From Pseudotabrizicola sp051200875 (lineage in GTDB: Bacteria; Pseudomonadota; Alphaproteobacteria; Rhodobacterales; Rhodobacteraceae), in NCBI RefSeq assembly GCF_051200875.1, contig NZ_CP195191.1:930001-994000 (forward strand): a stretch of 64,000 nucleotides of DNA, given 5' to 3'. A model generated the notes under the pieces. That model made no database searches, had not been told where the DNA came from, and worked only from the letters and a program-made list of their open reading frames with translations. The position numbers were made by a program, and so were the translations under genes. This document shows positions 52,535 through 62,161 of this stretch, in pieces. Numbering within the stretch: the first letter of the stretch is position 1; every line of letters begins with the position of its first letter.

Positions 52535-53770
52535 ATGGAAGATTGGGGCTTCTTGCTGGCAGTTACGGGTTTGATCGCGGGTGTTGCCGCGACATTGATC
52601 CGGGCCATCTATTTCGCGAAAGGCGAAGAAAAGACGGCGGCCGATTTCGACATTGCTGTTTATCGCGACCAACTGGCAGAAATTGAGCGCGATATCGCCC
52701 GTGGAACACTGCCGGCAGAAGAAGGCCAACGCCTGCGGACGGAAGTTTCACGACGTTTGCTAGACGCCGACCGTGCATCGGAAAAAACTGCTTCCATGGC
52801 TGTTTCCAGCCGGGACGGTTTGGTTGTTGCTTTGTTCATCCTTTTGGTGATCGGCGGGTCTGTCGCCCTTTATTGGCGCCTGGGTGCGCCTGGGTATCCG
52901 GATTTGCCACTGGCAGATCGGCTTGCTATGGCCGAAGAAATGCGCGCTAACCGCTTTTCGCAGGCCGAAGCAGAGGCGAAGGCACCAGCCGAAGAGCCGC
53001 GCACCGATGTAGAGCCATCCTTCCTTGATCTGATGGAAAAACTGCGGGCGACGATGGCCGAACGGCCCGATGATCTGCGCGGGCTGGAGCTATTGGCAAG
53101 GAATGAAGCGGCTTTGGGAAATTACAAGGCGGCACAGTCGGCACAGGCGCAAATCGTCAAGGTGAAGGCAGGCCAGACCGAAGGCGGCGATCACGCGATA
53201 TTAGCTGAACTGATGATCCTTTCAGCAGGTGGATATGTGTCGCCAGAAGCTGAGGCCGAGCTGGTCAAAGCATTGGAGCGGGAGCCGACGAATGGCATGG
53301 CCCGTTACTATACTGGGGTCATGTTCGCCCAAGTGGGGCGTTTTGATCAAACATTTGCCGTCTGGCGGCCTTTGCTCGAGGAAAGCCCAGCCGATGCGCC
53401 TTGGGTTCCGCCACTTCGCCTGCAGATGCCCGACATCGCCGGGCGGGCCGGTGTTAACTATCAGCTCCCACCCGAGCCGGGCCAAGGTCTGAAAGGTCCA
53501 ACTGCGGGCGATGTAGCCGCAGCGGGCGACATGTCAGAGGATGACCGCAAGGCGATGATTGAAGGCATGGTGGCGCAGCTTGGTGAGCGTCTTGCCAACG
53601 AAGGTGGCAGCGCCGAGGAATGGGCAAGGCTGATCTCATCCCTCGCCGTTCTTGGCAGGATGGACGAGGCAAAAGAGATCTACGCCGAAGCCCTGACACG
53701 ATTTGAGGGTCAGACGGTTGAAACGCAAGGAATCCGTGACGCTGCGGTGCGAGCGGGAGTTGCCGAATGA
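52535..53770 (+). CDS. ccmI: Cytochrome c maturation protein CcmI
   Basis: Holds apocytochrome c for haem attachment in the Ccm system. 411 residues: membrane helix 1 near residues 4-26, a cytoplasmic coiled region (DQLAEIERDIARGTLPAEEG, the CcmI hallmark), helix 2 near 93-113, then a periplasmic helical-repeat part with TPR-like segments. I place the start at 52535 (MEDWGFLLAVTGLIAG); the frame is open about 150 codons further upstream, but that part is antisense to soxB and lacks family sequence. The other ccm genes are not in the window. It overlaps ruvX by four bases. Confidence 0.9.
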   Translation: MEDWGFLLAVTGLIAGVAATLIRAIYFAKGEEKTAADFDIAVYRDQLAEIERDIARGTLPAEEGQRLRTEVSRRLLDADRASEKTASMAVSSRDGLVVALFILLVIGGSVALYWRLGAPGYPDLPLADRLAMAEEMRANRFSQAEAEAKAPAEEPRTDVEPSFLDLMEKLRATMAERPDDLRGLELLARNEAALGNYKAAQSAQAQIVKVKAGQTEGGDHAILAELMILSAGGYVSPEAEAELVKALEREPTNGMARYYTGVMFAQVGRFDQTFAVWRPLLEESPADAPWVPPLRLQMPDIAGRAGVNYQLPPEPGQGLKGPTAGDVAAAGDMSEDDRKAMIEGMVAQLGERLANEGGSAEEWARLISSLAVLGRMDEAKEIYAEALTRFEGQTVETQGIRDAAVRAGVAE

Positions 53771-54240
53771 TCCTGGGTGATCTTGAAGCCTTTGTGGCAC
53801 AATTGCCGCCCTATAAGGCGATTGCCGGTCTGGATTTGGGTGACAAAACGATTGGCGTTGCCATTTCCGACCTGCGCCGAGGCGTTGCGACTCCAATCGA
53901 AGTCATCCGGCGCGAGAAGTTCACCTTGGATGCAGCCAAACTGCTGGCCCTGCTGCAATCACGGGAGGTTGCAGGTATCGTGCTTGGTCTTCCTCTGAAC
54001 ATGGATGGAAGCGAAGGTCCAAGGGTGCAATCCACGCGCGCTTTTGCCCGCAATCTTGAAAAGCTGACCCCCCTTCCGATTACCTTTTGGGATGAGCGAC
54101 TTTCGACGGTTGCGGCAGAAAGGGCACTGCTTGAGGCGGATACATCTCGGAAACGTCGGAAAGAAGTCATTGATCAGGTGGCGGCGAGCTATATCTTGCA
54201 AGGCGCGCTAGATCGTATGGCGCATATGAACCGGGGTTAG
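53767..54240 (+). CDS. ruvX: Holliday junction resolvase-like protein RuvX (YqgF)
   Basis: A 157-residue RNase H-like nuclease. The motifs IAGLDLGDKTIGVAISD, IVLGLPLNMDGSEG and FWDERLSTVAAERALLEADTSRKRR carry the conserved acidic residues and the YqgF signature. Proteins of this family act in 16S rRNA 5' end processing and possibly recombination. It overlaps ccmI by four bases and is followed after four bases by a DUF1289 gene, an arrangement common in Rhodobacteraceae. Confidence 0.92.
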   Translation: MILGDLEAFVAQLPPYKAIAGLDLGDKTIGVAISDLRRGVATPIEVIRREKFTLDAAKLLALLQSREVAGIVLGLPLNMDGSEGPRVQSTRAFARNLEKLTPLPITFWDERLSTVAAERALLEADTSRKRRKEVIDQVAASYILQGALDRMAHMNRG

Positions 54241-54244
54241 GCCT

Positions 54245-54475
54245 TTGACAGAGAATGTCTGGAAACGGGATGAGATCCAATCGCCTTGCGTGAAGCTTTG
54301 CGTGGTTCACCCTGAAGAACGTATCTGTGTTGGCTGCTACCGCTCGATAGACGAGATCAGCGCATGGTCGCGACTGACACATGAGGCGCGGGCCGAAATC
54401 ATGGCCGAACTGCCAAGCCGCGCGCCACGTCTGCAAAAGCGCCGTGGAGGGCGTTCGGCACGCGTAAGCGGCTAA
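54245..54475 (+). CDS. DUF1289 family protein
   Basis: A 76-residue protein with the DUF1289 cysteine pattern SPCVKLCVVHPEERICVGCYRSI in part (cysteines 15, 19, 28 and 31), probably binding one metal ion. It starts with TTG four bases after ruvX. The C-terminal tail is basic (RLQKRRGGRSARVSG), so nucleic acid contact is possible. Function unknown. Confidence 0.88.
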   Translation: MTENVWKRDEIQSPCVKLCVVHPEERICVGCYRSIDEISAWSRLTHEARAEIMAELPSRAPRLQKRRGGRSARVSG

Positions 54476-54484
54476 GCCGAATGA

Positions 54485-55234
54485 TCAAGGTTTCAAAAGC
54501 CAATCTTCAACGCTTGGCATAAGAGGACGGAAATAGGCGATCATCCGTCCTTCTTCGGGCGCGGCCGCGGCCTCGGCCCATGGAGCAACGCCGTGAATCG
54601 TCAGACGATGCAAAAGAGTGGCCTCTCCGGGGCGAATGGGCACGCAGACCCGCTTGCAGGTTTCAAAAACCTTTTTCCGCGCATGCTGGTAGGCCTCTGT
54701 CAGGTCTGAATTTCCCCAATCCGCGCGGTCAACCTTTGCCAAAGCGTCAAGCAGGGCCTTCCTGATGATCTCGTGGCTACCTTCCCACACCGTCAATGGC
54801 GAGGCATCCCTACTGGTTTCGTTCAGGGCGATTCCAAGAATCCACGCGTGCGGTTCGCGGATAAAGCGCCTTTTTTCCGGACCTTCAGCGATCACCCCAT
54901 CCAAATGCGCCGCATCACGATTCAACCGGAACCGAAACCCTGCCTCATTTTCCCCATCCGATGGCAACGGATAGCCCGGGCGAACTGTGGAAATCTGCGC
55001 CCGGTGAAGCGGTTGTTGGACCAGACCAAAACTTGACCACGGAAACGCTAGTCCAGCCACATTGCCCGCTTCATCGTTGTCCAAAGCGTCAAGACCAACA
55101 CACCAAGTGCCGCCGCAACGCCAATCGGCATCAGCATTTGAAATGGCCGCTTCGGCCAAAGGACGTGCCGCTTTAGCCCATGCAGCAATCGCCGGATCGG
55201 GGCCGATAGGTCGCCAGCCCCTGTCCATTACCAA
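54485..55234 (-). CDS. Phytanoyl-CoA dioxygenase-like protein (tentative)
   Basis: A 249-residue protein of unknown function. Features suggest a double-stranded beta-helix Fe(II) oxygenase: AAHLDGVIAEG near residue 110 could give the HxD pair, LLHRLTIHGVAPW near 210 the distal histidine, and MIAYFRP the 2-oxoglutarate-binding arginine. No catalytic assay or close family is recalled, so this is an assignment by pattern. The end is 10 bases from DUF1289 (convergent). The start overlaps the TauE gene on the same strand by seven bases, so both are probably expressed together. Confidence 0.5.
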   Translation of the reverse strand: MVMDRGWRPIGPDPAIAAWAKAARPLAEAAISNADADWRCGGTWCVGLDALDNDEAGNVAGLAFPWSSFGLVQQPLHRAQISTVRPGYPLPSDGENEAGFRFRLNRDAAHLDGVIAEGPEKRRFIREPHAWILGIALNETSRDASPLTVWEGSHEIIRKALLDALAKVDRADWGNSDLTEAYQHARKKVFETCKRVCVPIRPGEATLLHRLTIHGVAPWAEAAAAPEEGRMIAYFRPLMPSVEDWLLKP

Positions 55235-56046
55235 CCAAGTGCTTTGCGAAGCATGTTCAACGCGACGAGGGTGATGAAGATCGCAAAGACCCGTTTCAAC
55301 GGCTTTGGGTCCATCGCATGTGCAAGTTTTGCACCCAGAGGCGCGGTCATTAGCGTCATCGAAATGACAAGGAAAAAGGCCGGCAAGTTCACCGCTCCAA
55401 GACTGAATGGCGGAGCGGCCTTGACCGGCAGGATAAGGAACCCGATGACCGACGGGACGGCAATCGTCATCCCAAAACCGGCTGCCGTCGCGACAGCCTT
55501 GTGGATTGGCATATTATAAAGCGTCATCAGCGGGACACCGAAGCTTCCACCGCCAATACCCATCAGAACCGAAAGAAAACCGACGATCGGTGCCATGACC
55601 GCGCGCCGCAGGCCCACCGGCATCCCATCACCCAACCGCCATTCTGATTTGCCAAAGGCCATGTAAAGACCGACGACAATTCCCAGCACCCCAAAGATCA
55701 TTTGCAAGGTGGTGGATTTCAAAGCTGAAGCCGTGACCACGCCAACAGCGGCACCAGCAGCGATGTAGGGCCCCCAGCTTTTCAGCACATCCCAGTTCAC
55801 TGCGCCCTTCTTGTTATGCGACAAAACGGAACGCGCAGAGGTTACGATGATGGTGGCCAATGAGGTTGCAAGGCAGACCTGCATAAGGTTCGGGCCGGAA
55901 AATCCCAGTGCCCCAAAAGCATAGAAGAATGCCGGAACAAGAACGATCCCTCCCCCAACGCCAAGCAACCCCGCCAGAACACCCGCAAAGGCTCCGATCA
56001 CGGCAAGCATCAGGACCATTGTAATAAGCAGCATTGGGTCTGGCAT
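55228..56046 (-). CDS. TauE/SafE family sulfite or anion exporter
   Basis: A 272-residue membrane protein with about eight helices and two internal repeats of the TauE domain: AGLLGVGGGIVLVPAFFYAF near residue 25 and VLMGIGGGSFGVPLMTLY near 155, both with the G(V/I)GGG motif. Family members move sulfite, sulfoacetate or other organosulfur compounds. The substrate is not determinable. I use the start at 56046 because GGAGG lies eight bases upstream; an ATG 48 bases before is also open. It is divergent from the MFS transporter gene. Confidence 0.88.
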   Translation of the reverse strand: MPDPMLLITMVLMLAVIGAFAGVLAGLLGVGGGIVLVPAFFYAFGALGFSGPNLMQVCLATSLATIIVTSARSVLSHNKKGAVNWDVLKSWGPYIAAGAAVGVVTASALKSTTLQMIFGVLGIVVGLYMAFGKSEWRLGDGMPVGLRRAVMAPIVGFLSVLMGIGGGSFGVPLMTLYNMPIHKAVATAAGFGMTIAVPSVIGFLILPVKAAPPFSLGAVNLPAFFLVISMTLMTAPLGAKLAHAMDPKPLKRVFAIFITLVALNMLRKALGW

Positions 56047-56171
56047 GGGAAACCTCCGGAACATCTCTGCCCCACTTAGCGCGGCCAAGTTCATTCTTCC
56101 AGTGCAGGCTTACCTTGGGCTGGCAAAAGGTATATCCCGGATCTAGAAAATACTTTTGTGAAAGTTCCACA

Positions 56172-57365
56172 ATGTCTGCCTCATTCTTGCGCCCTGCCCT
56201 TATTCTGGGCCTGCTGTCCTGCGTTGGTCCCTTTGCCATCGACATGTATTTGCCTGCGATGCCGGAAATTGGGGCGGAACTAGCAGCTGGTGTCCCAGCA
56301 ATGCAGGGAACAATAACGGCCTATTTCATCGCTTTTGGGGTAGCCCAATTGGTATATGGCCCGTGGGCGGATCAGGCCGGTCGAAAGCCTCCACTCTATG
56401 CCGGGCTAGCCATTTTCATATTGGGGACGATCCTTTGTGCCTTTTCCACATCTGTTGAATGGATGTGGGCAGGGCGTTTCGTGCAGGGGCTTGGCGGCGC
56501 TGCTGTCATGGTTGTGCCTCGTGCGATCATCCGCGACATGGCAACAGGTCATGATGCGACGCGGTTGATGGCTGCGATCATGCTGGTGATTTCGGTCTCT
56601 CCGATGCTGGCCCCTCTGGCTGGATCGGGTGTTCTGGCAATTTCTGGATGGCAGGCGATATTTGGCGTGCTGGCAGTCGCGGCTGTCGTTTCGCTGTTGA
56701 TGGTGCGCTTCCTTTTGCAAGAAACGCTTTTGCCCGAATATGCCCAGCAATTTGATATCCGGTCGACTTTGGCTGGTACGAAGAAACTCCTGACCGATCC
56801 GGGCTTTATGGGCCTGACCTTTCTGGGCGGTTTTGCCATGGCCAGCTTTTTCGTTTTCATCGCCTCTGGCCCGTTTGTCTATTCCTCGGCCTTTGGACTT
56901 TCGCCAACCGAGTTTTCTTTAGCCTTTGCCGTCAATGCTATCGGTTTCTTCGCGGCCTCGCAGGCGGCGGCTGGTCTGGGTATGCGGTTCGGCGCGGTGC
57001 GCGTGGTTCAATGGGCAACCTTGGGCTTTGCAGTGATGACGATTGCTTTGGTTGGGGTAGCCTTGGCAGGCGGCGCAAGCCTTCTTGTCGTGATCGCAGG
57101 ACTTTTCCTTGCTAATGGCTTTCTTGGCCTCGTCATACCCACGGTCATGGTGCTTGCCTTGGATGACCATGGCGACATTGCGGGCTTGGCCTCGTCTTTA
57201 GGCGGCACGCTGCAAATGCTGGCTGGCGGGGTCATCGTCGCCATCAGTGCGCCGTTCTTCGACGGAACGGTATTGCCAATGCTGTCAACGATTGCACTTT
57301 GCAGCCTGCTGGCACTGGCGCTTAGCAGGTTGCCGCTCCGTAGTCAGACGCCAGCACGCACCTGA
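56172..57365 (+). CDS. Bcr/CflA-family MFS drug efflux protein
   Basis: A 397-residue major facilitator with twelve predicted helices. The starting LGLLSCVGPFAIDMYLPAMPEIGA is the hallmark of the Bcr/CflA group (bicyclomycin resistance protein), and motif A appears as GPWADQAGRKPPLYAGL. It is an inner membrane proton antiporter that may export drugs or metabolites. The start at 56172 is chosen because it gives the family N-terminus. The stop lies inside the convergent dusA gene (22-base overlap). Confidence 0.88.
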   Translation: MSASFLRPALILGLLSCVGPFAIDMYLPAMPEIGAELAAGVPAMQGTITAYFIAFGVAQLVYGPWADQAGRKPPLYAGLAIFILGTILCAFSTSVEWMWAGRFVQGLGGAAVMVVPRAIIRDMATGHDATRLMAAIMLVISVSPMLAPLAGSGVLAISGWQAIFGVLAVAAVVSLLMVRFLLQETLLPEYAQQFDIRSTLAGTKKLLTDPGFMGLTFLGGFAMASFFVFIASGPFVYSSAFGLSPTEFSLAFAVNAIGFFAASQAAAGLGMRFGAVRVVQWATLGFAVMTIALVGVALAGGASLLVVIAGLFLANGFLGLVIPTVMVLALDDHGDIAGLASSLGGTLQMLAGGVIVAISAPFFDGTVLPMLSTIALCSLLALALSRLPLRSQTPART

Positions 57366-58402
57366 TCAAGGGCAAGGTCCAGAACCTCCGACCCGGCGCC
57401 AGAACGGCTGGCGTTTTCGGAAAGGACACGCCGCCAAAGGCGCGCGCCGGGACGGCCGGTGAATAGCCCCAGCATATGCCGGGTAATTTGATGCAGGCGA
57501 CCACCGCTCTGCAGGTGCTGTTCAATGTAAGGCTTCATGTTTTCGACAAGGTCGATGGGATCTGGTGAGAAATCCTCGCCCCAAAGACTGTCAGCCCCGA
57601 TAAGGACCGAAGCAGGATCGTGATAGGCAGCACGACCGACCATGACCCCATCAAGCCCTCTCGCCAACAACTCTCGGGCTTGAGCAAGACTCGTGATCCC
57701 CCCGTTAATGCAGATCGTCAGGTCCGGAAAATCCCGCTTCATCTGTTCGACCAACGGGTAATTCAAGGGAGGTATTTCCCGGTTTTCTTTCGGCGACAAA
57801 CCTTGCAGCCAAGCTTTGCGGGCATGGATGACAAAATGACGGACCCCGGCGCGATGAACTCGGTCGATGAAATCCGGTAGAACCTCCTCTGGCACTTGCT
57901 CATCGACTCCGATCCGGCACTTTACTGTCACCGGAACATCGCTTTCCCCAATCATCGCGGCAACACAATCAGCAACCAAATCCGGCTTTTCCATCAGGAC
58001 CGCGCCAAAGCATCCTGATTGAACACGATCAGACGGACACCCGACATTCAGGTTGATTTCGTCATATCCCCAGTCGCGCGCGATCCGCGTGGCCTGCGCC
58101 AATTCAGCCGGATCCGATCCCCCAAGTTGCAGGGCAATCGGGTGTTCGGCATCGGAATAGTCAAGCAAGCGTGGCTTTGGACCGTGGACAATCGCGGGGG
58201 CCGTCACCATTTCGGTGTAGAGCATCGCGCGACGTGTCATCAGGCGATGAAAATAACGGCAATGTCGGTCCGTCCAGTCCATCATAGGGGCCACGCTCAG
58301 CTTTGCGCTGTCGCGAACGAGGTGGTCTATGATTTTGCTTTCAGCTTTGGACACAACGCCACTACCCGTATTCCGCTCTGATCGCCCCAGTTTCCAAGGC
58401 AT
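57344..58402 (-). CDS. dusA: tRNA-dihydrouridine synthase A
   Basis: Reduces uridine 20/20a in tRNA with FMN and NADPH. About 352 residues. The family begins at LSVAPMMDWTDRHCRYFHRL; the catalytic cysteine is in GCPSDRVQSGCFGAVLMEKP, and FMN-binding segments ICINGGITSL and DGVMVGRAAYHDP follow. The start is uncertain: the frame is open up to 58450. I choose the ATG at 58402 because the longer version has no added family sequence; a GTG at 58354 is also possible. It is convergent with the Bcr/CflA gene. Confidence 0.93.
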   Translation of the reverse strand: MPWKLGRSERNTGSGVVSKAESKIIDHLVRDSAKLSVAPMMDWTDRHCRYFHRLMTRRAMLYTEMVTAPAIVHGPKPRLLDYSDAEHPIALQLGGSDPAELAQATRIARDWGYDEINLNVGCPSDRVQSGCFGAVLMEKPDLVADCVAAMIGESDVPVTVKCRIGVDEQVPEEVLPDFIDRVHRAGVRHFVIHARKAWLQGLSPKENREIPPLNYPLVEQMKRDFPDLTICINGGITSLAQARELLARGLDGVMVGRAAYHDPASVLIGADSLWGEDFSPDPIDLVENMKPYIEQHLQSGGRLHQITRHMLGLFTGRPGARLWRRVLSENASRSGAGSEVLDLALDQVRAGV

Positions 58403-58632
58403 CTCGGCAGTCACCTTGCCTTGAGACAACCGCTTTCTGCTATTCCGCAACTTCTCGTCTGATGCAATAGTAGCGCGGAAATTCAGGTTACACCGTCCGT
58501 TTGAAATTACGCCTGTCCGAAGCCCATGGAATAATCAAAGTGCACACATCTCATCCGGGCATTTAATCACGCGACACCCGGAACAAGGTGTGAACGGAAA
58601 CGATTTCCTCGGCTCAGACCGATGCCTAGAAC

Positions 58633-60837
58633 TCACCCCAGCCCGGTTAGAAAAACCTCCAGAGCACGGGCGTCGATGGGCTTCATCAGCATTTCGATGG
58701 CGGCTTCTCTTGCCAGATTCCTAACCTCTGCACTTCGATTTGCCGTCACCAAGCGCGAAGGCACGTCCCCATGGCGCTGCCGAACGACCTGAATGAATTC
58801 AACACCGCTCATTCCGTCGCCCAGTTGGTGATCGACCAAAAAGAAATCAGGGAGGATACCAAGCTCGTCGATTAGCCCCAACGCTTCCTCGCCAGTTTCG
58901 GCGTCAAGAACGGAGATCCCCCATTTTTCCAAAAGCAGACACATGGCCCGCCGCAAATCTTCGTCATTCTCGACAAGGAAGCCGATCTTGTTTTCCAGCT
59001 GCATACGGGGTTCAGGTAAACGAACCGCAGCGCGTTGATTTTGTGGCTCAAGCCCAGTGGAAAGGGGAACCTTCAACATAAAGCAAGTTCCTTTTCCCAA
59101 CCTTGAGGTCAGGCCGAGCGGGTGGCCAAGCAAGGCGCAGGCGCGTTCTACGATGGCCAGACCCAATCCCATTCCTTCGCTGGCCGAGGCCCTTGCGTTA
59201 AGTCTGTGGAACTCTTTGAAAATGTTATCCTGCTCTTCTTCAGGAATGCCCGGCCCGGTATCCCAAACCTCCAGCCGGACCATCCCTCCTCGCTGGCGCG
59301 CGCCGACCAACACCCGCCCTTTGGCGGTATAGCGGATGGCATTTCCAATCAGATTCTGAAGAATTCGGCGCAGATAGGCAGGGTCCGAGACAACGGTCAG
59401 ATCGGCAGGCCGCACGACAAGACGCAGCCCTTTCGCCGCTGCAATTGCGCTGAACTCTTCGTTCAACTGGCGCAAAAGCGGACCCAATCTTACCTGCCCG
59501 ACAGAGAGCGAAGCGCGACCGGATTCGAGTTTCGAAATGTCGAGCAAAGCGTCGAGTATGCCCTCTACCGATACCAAGGCATTTTGTGCCTTCTTAAGGG
59601 CCTCATGTGCTGCAGGATCAATTGCAGCGTCATCAATCGAAGAGATGAACAACTTCGCCGCAGAAAGCGGCTGAAGAAGATCATGGCTTGCTGCGGCAAC
59701 AAAACGCGAGCGGCTGGCATTCGCCCGCTCCGCATTTCCAAGAGCGTCTTCCAGTTCAAGTGTCCGCTCCATCACGCGCGCTTCCAGCGTTTCGTTGGCG
59801 CGGCTAAGCGCCTCGATCGCTTCACGTTCAGCGGTGACGTCTGTGAAACTCATCACAAAACCACCGTCCGGCATCTCTTGCGCAAACACGGCAAGGATCA
59901 CGCCATCATCAATCCTGCGAACCTCAAAACTGAGCGGCTGTCTGCCCTTTCCACCGTGGATCCAGTTTTCCAGCATGTGGTCGGTCATCCCGTCTTCGAA
60001 TTTGATTTCCGACCGGAAGCGCTGCAGCAGGTAGTCGAACGACGCCCCCACTCGGAACCGAACGAGCGGAATCGCCAACAATTGCCCCAAACGCTCGTTC
60101 CAGCCCACAAGACGGACATTTGCATCGAAGATAGAGACGCCCTGATTGATATGGTCGAGCGTTGCACGGATGACGCGGGCCTGATCATCCAGCATTTTGC
60201 CGCGTTCGTGACGTTCAGATCGGATGATATCAGTGACGTCAGTTTGAAGAATCACTGTTCCGCCATCGGCCGTGCGATGCTCACTGACCTGAACCCAGCG
60301 GTCCCAGATCATGCGAACATTGAAAATCACATGGCGATCCTGATGACGGCGCTTTCTTCTTACAGCCCAGTCTTCGGCCCGTTCATTGTCGGGCAAAGAG
60401 AAATACCGTGATCGACTGACCCTGTCGACATACTGGTCAAACGTCAGGCCCGGTCGCAGATCGGCGCGAATGTCGTCCATGTGCATCCCAAAACGCGAGT
60501 TGCACAGAACCAAGACGTCAGAGGCATCAAAGAGGGCAAAGCCTTCTTGGATGGTCTCGATAGCATTGGACAGGTTCTGACGGGCCGCTTCAGCACTTCG
60601 GTTCGCATCAGCCAGACGGGAATTCGATTCATTCAGCAGATCAAGTGCATGTTCCAGATCACGGGTTCTTTCCCGAACCTGATCTTCCAGCATCGCTGCG
60701 CGCTGAAATTGGGCATAGGCGGCACCGCTGTCATCGGTCGCCTGCTCAACACGCCGCATCAACACTTCGGCGATGGTCATCAACTTTGCCATCTGGCGAT
60801 CAGGCGGATCCGCGGGATTGATCAGGCTGTCGATCAT
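58633..60837 (-). CDS. Hybrid sensor histidine kinase with PAS domains and receiver
   Basis: A soluble hybrid kinase of 734 residues. N-terminal coiled coil (about residues 20-85), two PAS-like domains (about 85-215 and 220-345), a second coiled coil, HisKA with FVAAASHDLLQPLSAAKLF, ATPase with NLIGNAIRYTAKG, DTGPGIPEEE and GMGLGLAIV, and a C-terminal receiver with the phospho-acceptor aspartate in FFLVDHQLGDGMSG and KPID near the end. The HDLLQPL box is typical of the NahK/ErcS group. It overlaps the FIST gene by four bases. No membrane segment is present, so the input is cytosolic, probably from the FIST protein. Confidence 0.9.
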   Translation of the reverse strand: MIDSLINPADPPDRQMAKLMTIAEVLMRRVEQATDDSGAAYAQFQRAAMLEDQVRERTRDLEHALDLLNESNSRLADANRSAEAARQNLSNAIETIQEGFALFDASDVLVLCNSRFGMHMDDIRADLRPGLTFDQYVDRVSRSRYFSLPDNERAEDWAVRRKRRHQDRHVIFNVRMIWDRWVQVSEHRTADGGTVILQTDVTDIIRSERHERGKMLDDQARVIRATLDHINQGVSIFDANVRLVGWNERLGQLLAIPLVRFRVGASFDYLLQRFRSEIKFEDGMTDHMLENWIHGGKGRQPLSFEVRRIDDGVILAVFAQEMPDGGFVMSFTDVTAEREAIEALSRANETLEARVMERTLELEDALGNAERANASRSRFVAAASHDLLQPLSAAKLFISSIDDAAIDPAAHEALKKAQNALVSVEGILDALLDISKLESGRASLSVGQVRLGPLLRQLNEEFSAIAAAKGLRLVVRPADLTVVSDPAYLRRILQNLIGNAIRYTAKGRVLVGARQRGGMVRLEVWDTGPGIPEEEQDNIFKEFHRLNARASASEGMGLGLAIVERACALLGHPLGLTSRLGKGTCFMLKVPLSTGLEPQNQRAAVRLPEPRMQLENKIGFLVENDEDLRRAMCLLLEKWGISVLDAETGEEALGLIDELGILPDFFLVDHQLGDGMSGVEFIQVVRQRHGDVPSRLVTANRSAEVRNLAREAAIEMLMKPIDARALEVFLTGLG

Positions 60838-62054
60838 TTTCCGTTGTCCGCAGGAGGATAGATGGCTACCCCGGTCATCGTTTGATTGACATGCATGGAG
60901 TTCCACTGCTCGCCATATGTCGAGAACCCGACCACGCGATGATCGCGCAAGACCTTTGAAAGCGATCCGTATTTCTGTTTTTCAAGCGCCTCCATCCGTC
61001 GAAGAATACAGTCGCAAGCAATAATCGCTGCGGGTTCGCCGCCTTCGGCGAGCTTTGTCAATTCACGGTCCAGATGTGTAACCATGTCTTGCGGCTCTGC
61101 CAATGTCAGAACCAGCCCTTCATCTATCGCCGAAAAGAAAATCAAATCGCCGTTCTGATCCACTCTTTGGATAGCCCGGACATGGTGTCTGCCACCAACC
61201 TGAACGACAACCGGATGCGCCGCAAAGGTAAAGGTGGTCAACTGGGCGGGATCTTTCCCCAACAGCCGCGCATATTCCAGCGCGGCAGGCTCGGCGTTTA
61301 TTTGACGAACGATTCTGCGGCTGGGGTCCGCTTCGGTTACAACCATCTTCCGCTTTGTCGGCACAAGATGGTCAAGGTTAAAAACTCGAACGCGGGCAGA
61401 TGTCCGGATCAAGGTCACGACCGCCGCATTGACCACGGCACGCCCCTGCCAGATCACGCGCGTTTCGCCAAAGCGAATGCCATCACCCGCCGATCCGCCA
61501 AACAACGGCAGCGGCCCCAAACCGGAAGACAGCGCCGACGTCAGTTCATCTTCTCGCGTCGACAGCCCATCTACCAAAAGAAAGGCAAACTCGCCTTCCC
61601 AATTCGGCCTTGACGCCGCCATAGAGGCCCGTTTGCGGATCAAATCCCCGATGAGATCAAGGCTAGATATTTGCGTCAGATCCGGAACGAAGACACATTC
61701 GGCCTCGAAATGCTCGGCAGGAAGGCCGACCGCTACGATTTCGCCTTCGGTATATCCCTCGCCCGAAATTTCGCCAGCGGTGGTGCAGCCGACGACGAGT
61801 TCGGCCGAAAAACAGGCCGAGATCGTGTGGCAGATTCGGTCCAGATCTGCCTCTGGCGACACAAAGAGAAAGACTTTTGCGAATGGACCGGGGCCCAGAA
61901 GGTCACACAGCTTTTGAATACTGTTTTCTTCTGCAACCGATACCGACGCCGTTGCCACGAACGGCAATGCTGACAGCCCACGCAGCGTCTCATCGCCCGC
62001 GCGGCTCGGTTCAAGCAAAGACAAGCTGGGGTCCTGCCCCCCTGCTTCGTCCAT
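60834..62054 (-). CDS. FIST-domain sensor protein (NosP-like)
   Basis: A 406-residue soluble protein with FIST N (about residues 60-250; LFVSPEADLDRICHTISACF, VVGCTTAGEISGEGYTEGEI) and FIST C (about 260-390; VRQINAEPAALEYARLLGKD, ACDCILRRM). FIST proteins bind small ligands. In Pseudomonas and relatives, NosP (a FIST protein) binds haem and nitric oxide and controls the hybrid kinase NahK encoded beside it. Here the FIST gene overlaps the kinase gene by four bases, so a direct partnership is likely. Whether this copy binds haem is unproven. Confidence 0.88.
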   Translation of the reverse strand: MDEAGGQDPSLSLLEPSRAGDETLRGLSALPFVATASVSVAEENSIQKLCDLLGPGPFAKVFLFVSPEADLDRICHTISACFSAELVVGCTTAGEISGEGYTEGEIVAVGLPAEHFEAECVFVPDLTQISSLDLIGDLIRKRASMAASRPNWEGEFAFLLVDGLSTREDELTSALSSGLGPLPLFGGSAGDGIRFGETRVIWQGRAVVNAAVVTLIRTSARVRVFNLDHLVPTKRKMVVTEADPSRRIVRQINAEPAALEYARLLGKDPAQLTTFTFAAHPVVVQVGGRHHVRAIQRVDQNGDLIFFSAIDEGLVLTLAEPQDMVTHLDRELTKLAEGGEPAAIIACDCILRRMEALEKQKYGSLSKVLRDHRVVGFSTYGEQWNSMHVNQTMTGVAIYPPADNGK

Positions 62055-62161
62055 AAAAATCCTCCCTCAGGGCCATCAAGCTAAGCCCGTCTTCGCGCTC
62101 CCCTCAAGAAGAATCTTGCCCCACGGAAATTGGCGAAGAGTTGCGGAATGCCCCGCAAGCC

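Noticed and set aside
59122..60411. A 429-codon open frame on the plus strand opposite the hybrid kinase gene
   Set aside because: It is antisense to intact kinase and PAS domains and has no recognisable domain or ribosome site.
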